A stretch of 22,708 bases of DNA from Candidatus Cloacimonadota bacterium (GCA_023230795.1 JALNWR010000011.1:1-22708), one strand, 5' to 3'; counted from the first letter of the stretch, positions 6,862-13,815 are shown. A program made the numbers and translations. Notes: generated from the sequence alone by a model not told the origin.

Positions 6862-7390
6862 AGTCCGTCTTTCCGGAAGCGGTGGACAGGGATTGATCCT
6901 GGGCGGCATCATTCTGGCCCGGGCTGCTGTGCTGGACAAGCACAAGATCACCCAGACCCAGAGTTACGGCCCCGAATCCCGCGGAGGATATTCCCGCGCT
7001 GATGTGATCATCAGTGACCGCGATATCTTCTTTCCAGAAGCTACAAACTTTAACTGTCTGCTGGCGCTTACCCAGGAAGCCTGTGATAAATATATCTTTG
7101 ATTTGCGCGAAGACGGAATCCTGATAGTCGATACCACCTTTGTGAAGAATCTGGCTATAGTGGCAGATAATACCTATGAGCTGCCTTTCACCGAGATCGC
7201 TCAAGAAGAGCTGGGCAGTGCCATTACTACAAACGTGCTCTCTCTGGCCTTTTTAGTAAAAATAACCGATATCGTGAGTGAGAAATCCCTGGAGACTTCC
7301 ATCAAAGAATCGGTGAAACCTGCCTTTGTGAGCCTGAATATAAAAGCGATGAAGCTGGGCTTCAAGCTGGCCAAAAACTACGGCAATTAA
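6845..7390 (+). CDS. korC: 2-oxoglutarate:ferredoxin oxidoreductase gamma subunit
   Basis: A 181-residue protein. The start at 6845 is chosen because GGGAGGAG lies 5-10 bases upstream and the family's opening motif follows at once: EVRLSGSGGQGLILGG. Further gamma-domain marks are QTQSYGPESRGGYSRADVIIS and ITTNVLSLAFLVKI. The subunit completes the four-part enzyme and helps bind CoA. It overlaps korB by 17 bases and its stop codon overlaps the ribosome site of the next gene. A longer in-frame start (TTG at 6800) has no support. Confidence 0.9.
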   Translation: MEKSYEVRLSGSGGQGLILGGIILARAAVLDKHKITQTQSYGPESRGGYSRADVIISDRDIFFPEATNFNCLLALTQEACDKYIFDLREDGILIVDTTFVKNLAIVADNTYELPFTEIAQEELGSAITTNVLSLAFLVKITDIVSEKSLETSIKESVKPAFVSLNIKAMKLGFKLAKNYGN

Positions 7391-7400
7391 GGAGCATAAA

Positions 7401-7802
7401 GTGTTAAAGAAGATATCGCATATCGGCATCGCAGTGAAGAACCTGGAAGCTGGGATAGCTTTTTATGAAAAGCTCGGCCTGAAGCTGGAAGGGATAGAAG
7501 AAGTGCCCTCACAAAAAGTGCGGGTAGCCTTTCTGCCTTGTGGCGATACCAGGATAGAGCTCCTGGAGCCTACTTCCGAAGATAGCCCTGTAGCCAGATT
7601 TATCGAAAAGAAAGGCGAAGGCGTTCATCATATAGCTTTTGCTGTGGACGATCTGCCCCAAGCTCTGCAAAATGTAGAAGAAGGCGGAGTCCGCTTGATC
7701 GATAAAGAGCCCAGACCCGGTGCACATAATGCTGATATCGCCTTTCTGCATCCCAAATCTACCTATGGTGTATTGATAGAACTCTGCAAAGAAAAGCACT
7801 GA
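7401..7802 (+). CDS. mce: Methylmalonyl-CoA epimerase
   Basis: A 133-residue protein starting with GTG; AAGGAG at 7389-7394 sits 6 bases before it. It interconverts (R)- and (S)-methylmalonyl-CoA. The fold is a vicinal-oxygen-chelate duplication: ISHIGIAVKNLEAGIAFYEKLGL opens module 1 and GVHHIAFAVDDLPQAL opens module 2. Probable metal ligands include His7, His76 or 77 and Glu127 (VLIELC). Length and the KEPRPGAH / PKSTYGVLIEL segment are typical. Placed last in the kor operon, it links succinyl-CoA made by the oxidoreductase to propionyl-CoA through methylmalonyl-CoA; the mutase and decarboxylase are not in the window. Confidence 0.92.
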   Translation: MLKKISHIGIAVKNLEAGIAFYEKLGLKLEGIEEVPSQKVRVAFLPCGDTRIELLEPTSEDSPVARFIEKKGEGVHHIAFAVDDLPQALQNVEEGGVRLIDKEPRPGAHNADIAFLHPKSTYGVLIELCKEKH

Positions 7803-7848
7803 TAACACGGCTTTGTCTTAGCAGATAACTACATTAAACATATAAAGT

Positions 7849-7886
7849 TATAGGGCTGACAACATTGGTTTTCAGCCCTATATTTA
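7849..7886 (+). terminator. Hairpin at the end of the kor-mce operon
   Basis: Perfect 11-base arms TATAGGGCTGA (7849-7859) and TCAGCCCTATA (7872-7882) enclose a 12-base loop and are followed by TTT. The T-run is short, so termination may be partial. It lies 47 bases after the mce stop. Confidence 0.65.
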
Positions 7887-7941
7887 CCTGGTTGCAGTTA
7901 GCCAGAGCAGAGTAATATAGCTGAGCAACTGAGCTTTTCTC

Positions 7942-7967
7942 TTGACGATAAAAGCCTTGCCTATAAA
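7942..7967 (+). promoter_or_regulatory. Candidate promoter of the sensor kinase operon
   Basis: TTGACG (7942-7947) and TATAAA (7962-7967) are near-consensus but only 14 bases apart, which is too short for a standard sigma70 promoter. No better pair is seen between 7887 and 8000. Treat as weak. Confidence 0.25.
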
Positions 7968-7999
7968 CTTTGCTTTGATCACAGACAGGGGAGGACCCG

Positions 8000-8152
8000 A
8001 TGAGGAAAAGTTCAAAGCTGATATTTTTGCTTTATCAAAGTTTATCAGCCTTTTCAGGAGCGGGAAGTAGAGCAGACTTGTATCCCGCTGAAATAGGCTG
8101 TAGCACAGAGTGCATCTATATTCAGGTGTTCAAACGGGAGCTTGAACCATGA
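8000..8152 (+). CDS. Possible 50-residue ORF coupled to the sensor kinase
   Basis: ATG at 8000 follows GGGGAGG (7988-7994) by 5 bases, one of the better ribosome sites in the window. The frame stays open for 50 codons and its TGA overlaps the kinase ATG as ATGA (8149-8152). The N terminus is basic then hydrophobic (MRKSSKLIFLLYQ), like a short membrane anchor or signal segment. Two cysteines follow (GCSTEC). I do not recognise it. A small hairpin (8128-8133 with 8142-8147) presents the kinase ribosome site GGGAG in its loop. It could be a real small membrane protein, a leader peptide controlling kinase translation, or chance; the last cannot be excluded without homologues. Confidence 0.4.
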   Translation: MRKSSKLIFLLYQSLSAFSGAGSRADLYPAEIGCSTECIYIQVFKRELEP

Positions 8153-10608
8153 AAGATCGCAAACAGCTATTTATGACTATTCCTTTATTGATTTTACTTA
8201 CATTTGGCCTGAGTTCCTGCAAAAGAATCGGCCAGTTTCATACTCATGAGCTAAAACAGCAATCCTCACGGTGTTTTGATAGCAATGCAGGTATGCCTCT
8301 TTTGGCGGATTTGCGCTCAGATGGTAAACCGATTTTAATCACCATACGAGATCAAGGCGCAGGAAGCGCTATCTTGCTTCAAAACCTGCATGGTAAAGCT
8401 TTCTCCCAAATCAACATCGCTGAAGGCAAGGTATCTGGCCTCAAAACCATAAACGATCCTGGCGACAACAGCCCCTGGTTGTTTTTCTCTTACAATGACG
8501 GCAGGAAGCTGTATTTCACCGGTGCCAAATACACCTGGCAGCTGCCTCTGAAGCGTGAGATGAAGCACTTTGAGCCCTACCTTCGGGATGACTATCTCAT
8601 GGATGTGGAAAGCTATAAATGGGCTGCTCAGATTGATCCGCAATTCCTGGATGACATTGACGATGACGGCAAGCTGGAGCTGGTTTGCCTAGCCATAGAC
8701 GGCTTTAGTGCAAATCCCCGCGGGCTGATGGTTTTTGATTTTGAGACGGGTGCTCTGAAGTGGTTTTTCCGAACGCCTTGCCAGCCTGTCCGCTTGTATT
8801 TTGAAGATTTGGACATGGACAATGAGCGTGAGTTTATTATTGTAAATTCAGCCCATAATAACACCCCTGCCCGCCTCAATGGTCTTGACGATCAAAGCGG
8901 TCATATTTGTATATTAGACAGGCATGGGGCTTTGTTGCATCAGCATAAAATCTTTGATGGCCTGGGCGAAGCCGGGCTGCAGCTTCGTGATGTGGATCAG
9001 GACGGCATCTGGGATATTTATGTATTGATCAGCACTCCAGGTGTAAATTCAGATTCTGATATGATCTTACGGCTAAAGTATGAAGCAGGCCAGCTCAAAC
9101 GGATCAAAGAATTAAACTTGCCAAATACTCTGAAAATCGATACTGATGTTGACTTTTTGAGGCGATTGGACAATTCGGCAGAGCATTATCTTGTGGTCAA
9201 TGACCAGCAGAGGGGGCTGAGGCTTTATAACGAGCGTCTGGAAGACATCACCCTGCGCCAGGTGCTGGATATTAAACGCCTATTGGCTATAGCAGACATC
9301 CAGCAAAAGGGATACAAAACCATCCTTGCTTTAAGCAACAAAGATGAAATAGTGGTCTTAGATCACCAATTTGTTGAGCAGGCCAGGCTAAAGAATCCTT
9401 GCCCAAACCAGAATATCCGGCTGGAGGTGATTGATACCGGAAGGATCGACCGGCGTCAAATCGGAGTCTTTTCAGATAAGTCACTCATTCTTTATTCTCT
9501 GGATAGGATTCCAGCTATAAACTATATATACGAATACCTCAAAATTGCTCTTCCCTGGATAGCCCTAGTCTTACTGCTTTTCACGATTTATTCAATTTTC
9601 ATTTTAAACCGACAGAGAAAGAGCTTTGCTGCCAGCATCAATCTACTGGAAGAAGGAATGATTTTAGTTACGAAAAAGGGCAAGGTACGCTTCATGAATA
9701 AGGCTGCCCTAAGCCTGATTTTGCAGCACAATCCCAAAGCCAGTATCACAAACCTGCATGACAGCCTGCCTGCCTTTTCCCATGCCTTAAAATGTCTGAA
9801 TAATAAATGGATAGATCATGAAGACAGCCAGCAGCAGATTGCCGGGAAAACGGTGCGCTTGCACATTGAAAAGATCATAGGATTCAGACCCCGTTATCTG
9901 ATATGCCTGTTCAGCGTCACTCACGACAGCCATGAACAGAGCCTGGAATGGGCTGAAACCGCCCGCCGTATGTCTCATCACGTGCGCCGACATATCACCA
10001 ACGTGATCTTGGCCCTGGATGTCCTGGATTCTACTGAAAACGAAACCCATAAAGAGTATGTGGGCATGATGAAAAGCGAGATCGAAAAGATCCGCGTCTT
10101 TACTCATGCCTTCCAGCGCTTTACCGAAATGCGGGATTATGATCTGAAATTGCAGGATCTGATTCCTTCTATAGAACATGCCATCAAACAAATAAGGATT
10201 CCAGACAATGTGAATCTGATCAAAAATTACAAGCTCGATTCCATCCACGCCCGCATCGAGCCTATCAGATTCGAAGAGGCGCTGGTCAATATTATAAACA
10301 ACGCCACTGAAGCCATGCCGGATGGCGGCAATCTGCAAATCACGATCAAGGAATTCCCTGCCCACGAAAGTCCCAAGCCAGGGCTCAGCATCTTGGTAGA
10401 GCTGGAAGACAGCGGTAAAGGCATACCCGCCAAATATATGGATGATATCTTCAAGCCTTTCTTTACCACAAACCAGTCCGGCACCGGAATAGGCATTCCT
10501 GAAACCCGCAAGATCATAGCTTCCATGGGCGGAGTATTCCAGATCCAGAGCGAAGAAGGCGCCGGCACCACGGTTCTGCTCTGGTTAAAAGGAAAGCACG
10601 ATGGCTGA
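8149..10608 (+). CDS. Membrane sensor histidine kinase with FG-GAP/VCBS-like outer domain
   Basis: An 819-residue protein. Residues 1-24 form a signal with a lipobox-like end (LSSC, Cys24). Residues about 25-460 lie outside the inner membrane and contain at least three Asp-rich calcium-type loops: DDIDDDG (168-174), EDLDMDN (219-225), RDVDQDG (280-286), as in FG-GAP/VCBS beta-propeller repeats. One membrane helix follows (about 466-487), then a PAS-like segment (about 495-585), a dimerisation helix with probable phospho-acceptor His610 (RRMSHHVRRHITN), and a GHKL ATPase: N-box IINNATEAM (about 715-723), G1 DSGKGIP (754-760), FKPFFTTN, G2 GTGIGIP. The NtrB-like order and the 8-base overlap with the downstream sigma54 activator make them a two-component pair. 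The signal sensed is unknown. Confidence 0.88.
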   Translation: MKDRKQLFMTIPLLILLTFGLSSCKRIGQFHTHELKQQSSRCFDSNAGMPLLADLRSDGKPILITIRDQGAGSAILLQNLHGKAFSQINIAEGKVSGLKTINDPGDNSPWLFFSYNDGRKLYFTGAKYTWQLPLKREMKHFEPYLRDDYLMDVESYKWAAQIDPQFLDDIDDDGKLELVCLAIDGFSANPRGLMVFDFETGALKWFFRTPCQPVRLYFEDLDMDNEREFIIVNSAHNNTPARLNGLDDQSGHICILDRHGALLHQHKIFDGLGEAGLQLRDVDQDGIWDIYVLISTPGVNSDSDMILRLKYEAGQLKRIKELNLPNTLKIDTDVDFLRRLDNSAEHYLVVNDQQRGLRLYNERLEDITLRQVLDIKRLLAIADIQQKGYKTILALSNKDEIVVLDHQFVEQARLKNPCPNQNIRLEVIDTGRIDRRQIGVFSDKSLILYSLDRIPAINYIYEYLKIALPWIALVLLLFTIYSIFILNRQRKSFAASINLLEEGMILVTKKGKVRFMNKAALSLILQHNPKASITNLHDSLPAFSHALKCLNNKWIDHEDSQQQIAGKTVRLHIEKIIGFRPRYLICLFSVTHDSHEQSLEWAETARRMSHHVRRHITNVILALDVLDSTENETHKEYVGMMKSEIEKIRVFTHAFQRFTEMRDYDLKLQDLIPSIEHAIKQIRIPDNVNLIKNYKLDSIHARIEPIRFEEALVNIINNATEAMPDGGNLQITIKEFPAHESPKPGLSILVELEDSGKGIPAKYMDDIFKPFFTTNQSGTGIGIPETRKIIASMGGVFQIQSEEGAGTTVLLWLKGKHDG

Positions 10609-11935
10609 GATCAAAATCCTGATTGCAGATGACGATTATATGTTTTGCCGCCTTACTGCGGACCTGATCCGCTCTCAGGGCTATCTGGTGGAAACCGCCA
10701 GCAGTTGTGAGGAAGTTCGGGCTTTGTTAGATGAGCAGCATTTTGATCTGATGATGCAGGATATGCGTTTCCCGGCCTTGCAGGATGGCTTTGGCATGCT
10801 GGAAGAAGCTCACGCCAGATTTCCGGATATGGCTATTTTGATGATCTCAGGCTCCGGACACATTCCTGATGCCGTGAATGCCATCAAATATGGTGCCAGT
10901 GACTTCATCGAAAAGCCCATAGCCAAAGAGCATCTTCTGATCCGGCTTTCCCGCCTTAGCGAAAGTATCGCCATGCACAAAGAGCTGCGCAATCTGCAAG
11001 TATCTTCCATAGGCATGTTCGGCAGCTCGCCTCCCATGCAAAAGGTCTATGATGTCATCATCCGGGCTGCCAAGTTCGATGCGCCGGTACTGATTTCCGG
11101 AGAAACCGGAGTTGGCAAAGAACTCGCCGCCCGCGCTATTCACAGATTGTCAGATCACAGTGCCAGGGAGATGGTGAGAGTAAATTGCGCCTCTATCCCT
11201 CACGAACTTTTTGAAGCAGAAATCTTCGGCTATGAAAAAGGTGCTTTCACCGGAGCTACAGAAAGCCGTAAGGGCTTTTTTGAATACGCTGAAAATTCCA
11301 GCCTCTTTCTGGATGAAATCAGCACACTGCCTCTGCCGGGACAGGCTAAGCTTTTGCGCGCGATCTCCGAGAGGGAAATTCAAAAGCTGGGAGGCAAAGC
11401 CAAAACCATAAATACCCGTATCATTAGCGCTTCAAATCAAGACCTGACTCAGAAGATCAAAGATGGCAGCTTTAGAGATGATCTGTATTATCGCATCAGC
11501 AATATCCATATCGAGATTCCGCCACTCAGGGAAAGGACTCAGGACATCATCCCGCTCTGCCTGCATTTTATCAATAGCTTCTGCATCCGGCATCAGATTA
11601 TGCCCAAATCCTTAACTCCTTCGGCTACCGCCTGGCTGCTGGAGCAGAGCTATCCAGGAAATATCCGGGAATTGAAAAACCTTGCGGAACATGCCGTGGT
11701 CTTTTCCTCAAGTGACACCTTAAATGTGGTAGATTTTACCACAACGCGGAATTCTGAGGAAGAGCAAAACCTGTCCTATCGCGAGATTGTGCTGAATTTT
11801 GAACGCAATTTTCTGGAGCAAGCTTTTATAGAGAACGGCTTAAACATAAGCAGAACAGCCTCTTATTTGAAGATGGATAAATCCAATCTCTCTAAAAAGC
11901 TAAGCGCTTTAGGCATAGAAATCCACCGGAAATAA
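10601..11935 (+). CDS. NtrC-type response regulator, sigma54 activator
   Basis: A 444-residue protein with AAGGA 8 bases before the ATG. Three domains in order: a receiver (about 1-120) with acidic pocket Asp10-12, phosphorylation site Asp54 and Lys105; a sigma54-interaction AAA+ domain with Walker A GETGVGKE (167-174), the sigma54-contact loop GAFTGA (214-219), Walker B FLDE (236-239) and probable arginine fingers in FRDDLYYR (291-298); and a C-terminal Fis-type helix-turn-helix (about 403-440, NISRTASYLKMDKSNLSKKL). It is phosphorylated by the kinase encoded just upstream and then opens RpoN promoters. All key residues are present. Two copies of a 17-bp palindrome lie in its 3' end and just downstream and may be its binding sites. 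Confidence 0.93.
   Translation: MAEIKILIADDDYMFCRLTADLIRSQGYLVETASSCEEVRALLDEQHFDLMMQDMRFPALQDGFGMLEEAHARFPDMAILMISGSGHIPDAVNAIKYGASDFIEKPIAKEHLLIRLSRLSESIAMHKELRNLQVSSIGMFGSSPPMQKVYDVIIRAAKFDAPVLISGETGVGKELAARAIHRLSDHSAREMVRVNCASIPHELFEAEIFGYEKGAFTGATESRKGFFEYAENSSLFLDEISTLPLPGQAKLLRAISEREIQKLGGKAKTINTRIISASNQDLTQKIKDGSFRDDLYYRISNIHIEIPPLRERTQDIIPLCLHFINSFCIRHQIMPKSLTPSATAWLLEQSYPGNIRELKNLAEHAVVFSSSDTLNVVDFTTTRNSEEEQNLSYREIVLNFERNFLEQAFIENGLNISRTASYLKMDKSNLSKKLSALGIEIHRK
11726..11742. promoter_or_regulatory. 17-bp palindrome, copy 1 (possible activator site)
   Basis: GTGGTAGATTTTACCAC, a perfect 6-base inverted repeat around 5 bases, inside the 3' part of the response regulator gene. It recurs with one central change at 11978-11994. 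The size and symmetry suit an NtrC-family enhancer site. Confidence 0.45.
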
Positions 11936-11977
11936 GGGTAGATTTAACTCTTATCCCGCTGGCTCAGCTCAGATAGC

Positions 11978-11994
11978 GTGGTAGATTATACCAC
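11978..11994. promoter_or_regulatory. 17-bp palindrome, copy 2 (possible activator site)
   Basis: GTGGTAGATTATACCAC, 43 bases after the regulator stop and 252 bases from copy 1. It differs from copy 1 at one central base. Its centre is about 75 bases upstream of the sigma54-like -24 element at 12061, within the usual enhancer range. Confidence 0.5.
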
Positions 11995-12060
11995 ATTCCC
12001 TTTGGCGGCAAATCGCCCTATCTGTATATCAGCAAGTTAACTAAACTGATTCCAGACTAT

Positions 12061-12075
12061 TGGCCTGATTCCTGC
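12061..12075 (+). promoter_or_regulatory. Sigma54-like promoter match
   Basis: TGGCCTGATTCCTGC keeps the GG and GC pairs exactly 12 bases apart, as in the consensus TGGCACG-N4-TTGC, and matches 8 of 11 specified bases; the base before it is T, as preferred. It points into a stretch with no convincing gene, ending at the terminator at 12479-12503. Confidence 0.35.
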
Positions 12076-12391
12076 GCTGTATATAGACACTTGAGGCTGG
12101 GCTCTGTAGGCTGACATTTTTCAGGGATGAGGTTCAAGAGGGATGGAAACTGCTTGGGGTCTGTAGGCTGGGGACACCCGCTAATGGGCGTAGTGCCGGC
12201 AGCTATGAGTAGCGGCTGACAAGGCTTTGGGGCAAAAACTATTAGGGTCTGGATTGGGGGCATTCACCGGGGTTTGTGGATTGTAGCCAAAGATGTTGAT
12301 CCTCTGTATTCTTTACCAACTAAACTGCGTTTTCATAAGCTCTAAATTGTGAGTTAGTTTCGCTACTGCCTCCTTAGCCTTCAATTTGTTT

Positions 12392-12477
12392 CTGATTCGT
12401 TTTTAACTCGATTCCACTCGAAGATTCGAGTCAACTCGAGTTAAAAACGAATCAGCTGCAAGTCCAAAGCAAAGGTG
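12392..12477 (-). repeat. Dispersed long-palindrome element, copy 2 (inverted)
   Basis: Palindrome 12392-12455 with 31-base arms around two central bases and three mismatches, then the flank AGCTGCAAGTCCAAAGCAAAGG. Its reverse complement matches copy 1 at 1667-1749: the same flank (CTTTGG ACTTGCAGCT), the same TAACTCGAG and ACTCGAA inner parts, and a similar sequence beyond the other arm. In the outer arm GCTATTAA/TTAATAGC of copy 1 is replaced by GTTTTTAA/TTAAAAAC, so pairing is kept. Confidence 0.8.
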
Positions 12478-12478
12478 C

Positions 12479-12503
12479 GGAGCACGGGCTGTGCTCCCTT
12501 TTT
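12479..12503 (+). terminator. Intrinsic terminator without an obvious gene before it
   Basis: GGAGCAC (12479-12485), loop GGGCT, GTGCTCC (12491-12497), then C and six T. A strong plus-strand terminator. The nearest plus-strand gene stop is 540 bases upstream at 11935, so it either ends a long 3' region or an unrecognised RNA. Confidence 0.75.
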
Positions 12504-12582
12504 TAGCTTACTCCCTTTCTTGAGCTTTGCTTCCTTTTTTTTCAAGGCCTCTGGCCTTGCTGGACGCGAGACGCATCCAATC

Positions 12583-12710
12583 CAGCAGACGCCCAGTACA
12601 GCAAAAGCCCAGTCCAGCAAAAGCCCAGTCCAGCAGACGCCCAGTACAGCAGACGCCCAGTCCAGCAAAAGCCCAGTCCAGCAAGCATTCAATCCAGCAC
12701 GAGTTCAGTC
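12583..12710. repeat. Tandem array of eight 16-bp units
   Basis: Units read CAGCAAAAGCCCAGTC or CAGCAGACGCCCAGTA/C; units 1-6 are near identical and units 7-8 are decayed. There are no spacers, so it is not a CRISPR. As 16 is not a multiple of 3, it is not a protein repeat. It starts 26 bases downstream of the phosphatase stop (12736, minus strand) and could affect the 3' end of that transcript. Confidence 0.9.
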
Positions 12711-12735
12711 CAACCTTCTCAACCCTCTAAACCTG

Positions 12736-13635
12736 CTAAACCTCCATGCTCACCAGTCCATGCCTCACCCCTCTGCTGCTGACAATAATCTCTTCCTGCC
12801 CAAAGATATCCATCAGTCTATACATGATCATACAGGCGGGGAGGATGACATCGGCGCGGGCCGGGTCCATCCCCGGTATTTTAGCGATGTCCTGGCTTTT
12901 CATGGCCCGATAAGTTTGGATTTGGCGCATGAGTTCAGATTTTCTAAGCCGAAAGCAGTTCACCTTATCTTCCTGGATTTGAGGCAGTCCCAAGGCCACC
13001 TTGGCGCAGGTTACCACAGAGCCTCCGGTGCCGATAAGGCTGATGCTTCGTTTGAATGGTTTTAATCTCAATTGCTCACTAATATAAGCAGTCATGAAAT
13101 TATATTCGCAGATGCGGATGGGCTGATGCTTGTAAAAATTGCGGCTCAGATTTACGGCTCCGATGGGGAAGCTCTGGCTTTTTGGGCTGCCTTTTTCACT
13201 GGCGATAACGATCTCCGTGCTGGCTCCACCGATATCAAAACAAAGGACTTTGCCCTGGAGTTTCATCCCGCTTTGAATGCCCCGGAAAGCCGCTTCCGCT
13301 TCTTCCTGGATACTCAGGATGTGCAGCGGATAAGACGTTTCCTGTTTGATCCTTTTTACAATATCCTGCCGGTTTTGGGCCTGGCGCAGGGCCTGAGTGC
13401 CAAAGATGCGGATATCCGAGCTCTGGCTATATTGGCGATGCACTTCCTGAATCTGGGCGATCATACTGGAAATGGCATGCTCGGAGAGATTTCCGGAGGG
13501 CTGAAGCTCTGCAGCCAGGCGCAGAGGGACTCGGAAGTCCTTCTGGGGCTGAGCCTTAAGACTATGTATCTGCATGATTTTAACGGAGTTTGATCCGAAT
13601 TCTACTATCACTTTGGGCCGCTTGTCTGAGTACAT
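12736..13635 (-). CDS. Ppx/GppA family phosphatase (exopolyphosphatase-like)
   Basis: A 299-residue protein; AAGGAG lies upstream of the ATG at 13633-13635. The family hydrolyses polyphosphate and/or the pppGpp gamma-phosphate. It has the ASKHA fold: phosphate-1 loop EFGSNS (12-17), QEEAEAAFRGI (110-120) with the likely catalytic Glu, phosphate-2 loop DIGGAST (134-140), LIGTGGS, and the C-terminal RADVILPACMIMYRLM and SSRGVRHGL. The length is that of the short two-domain form without the HD extension. Two deviations are visible: Glu12 where Asp is usual (DxGSNS) and Ala in place of the last Gly of DIGGGST. It is transcribed alone, divergently from tpiA. Substrate is not decided by sequence. 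Confidence 0.85.
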   Translation of the reverse strand: MYSDKRPKVIVEFGSNSVKIMQIHSLKAQPQKDFRVPLRLAAELQPSGNLSEHAISSMIAQIQEVHRQYSQSSDIRIFGTQALRQAQNRQDIVKRIKQETSYPLHILSIQEEAEAAFRGIQSGMKLQGKVLCFDIGGASTEIVIASEKGSPKSQSFPIGAVNLSRNFYKHQPIRICEYNFMTAYISEQLRLKPFKRSISLIGTGGSVVTCAKVALGLPQIQEDKVNCFRLRKSELMRQIQTYRAMKSQDIAKIPGMDPARADVILPACMIMYRLMDIFGQEEIIVSSRGVRHGLVSMEV

Positions 13636-13659
13636 ATCATTCTCCTTGTAAATGAAGCT

Positions 13660-13673
13660 TTATTATATAATAA
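13660..13673. promoter_or_regulatory. AT-rich palindrome with -10 boxes on both strands
   Basis: TTATTATATAATAA contains TATAAT on the minus strand (13662-13667), 27 bases upstream of the phosphatase start, and TATAAT on the plus strand (13666-13671), 145 bases upstream of tpiA. Neither has a good -35 at 17 bases. A minus-strand promoter for the phosphatase is the more likely use. Confidence 0.3.
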
Positions 13674-13815
13674 ATCAAAAAGTGGATTTTCACAATAGCA
13701 GAATATCCGCAGCCAATAGTTTAGGCAGAAAAGCCAGAAAGACTGAAAATTCTTGACGTATCTGGCAGAATTACAGGATGGTATTTGATAAGTAAAAAAA
13801 GATTCGAGGTGAGAT

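Larger units (their letters stand above)
11936..12735. other. 800-base region without a convincing gene, rich in signals
   Basis: It holds, in order: the palindrome at 11978-11994; the sigma54-like match at 12061; two imperfect direct repeats around TCTGTAGGCTG (near 12104 and 12158); a long palindromic element (12392-12477); a terminator (12479-12503); a short hairpin CAAGGCC-TCT-GGCCTTG (12543-12559); and the 16-bp tandem repeats (12583-12710). Open frames here lack ribosome sites and look like by-products of the repeats. Confidence 0.65.

Noticed and set aside
12057..12263. 68-residue minus-strand open frame after the response regulator
   Set aside because: No ribosome site; the Pro/Gln-rich repeats come from short direct DNA repeats.
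12543..12559. Terminator for the Ppx/GppA-like gene (CAAGGCC-TCT-GGCCTTG hairpin)
   Set aside because: On the minus strand it is followed by A residues, not T; the T-rich stretch lies on the wrong side.
12583..12710. CRISPR array
   Set aside because: Units are 16 bp, directly abutting without spacers, and no cas gene is present.
12475..13065. 196-residue plus-strand open frame
   Set aside because: Half is translated 16-bp tandem repeat and half is antisense to the Ppx/GppA-like gene.
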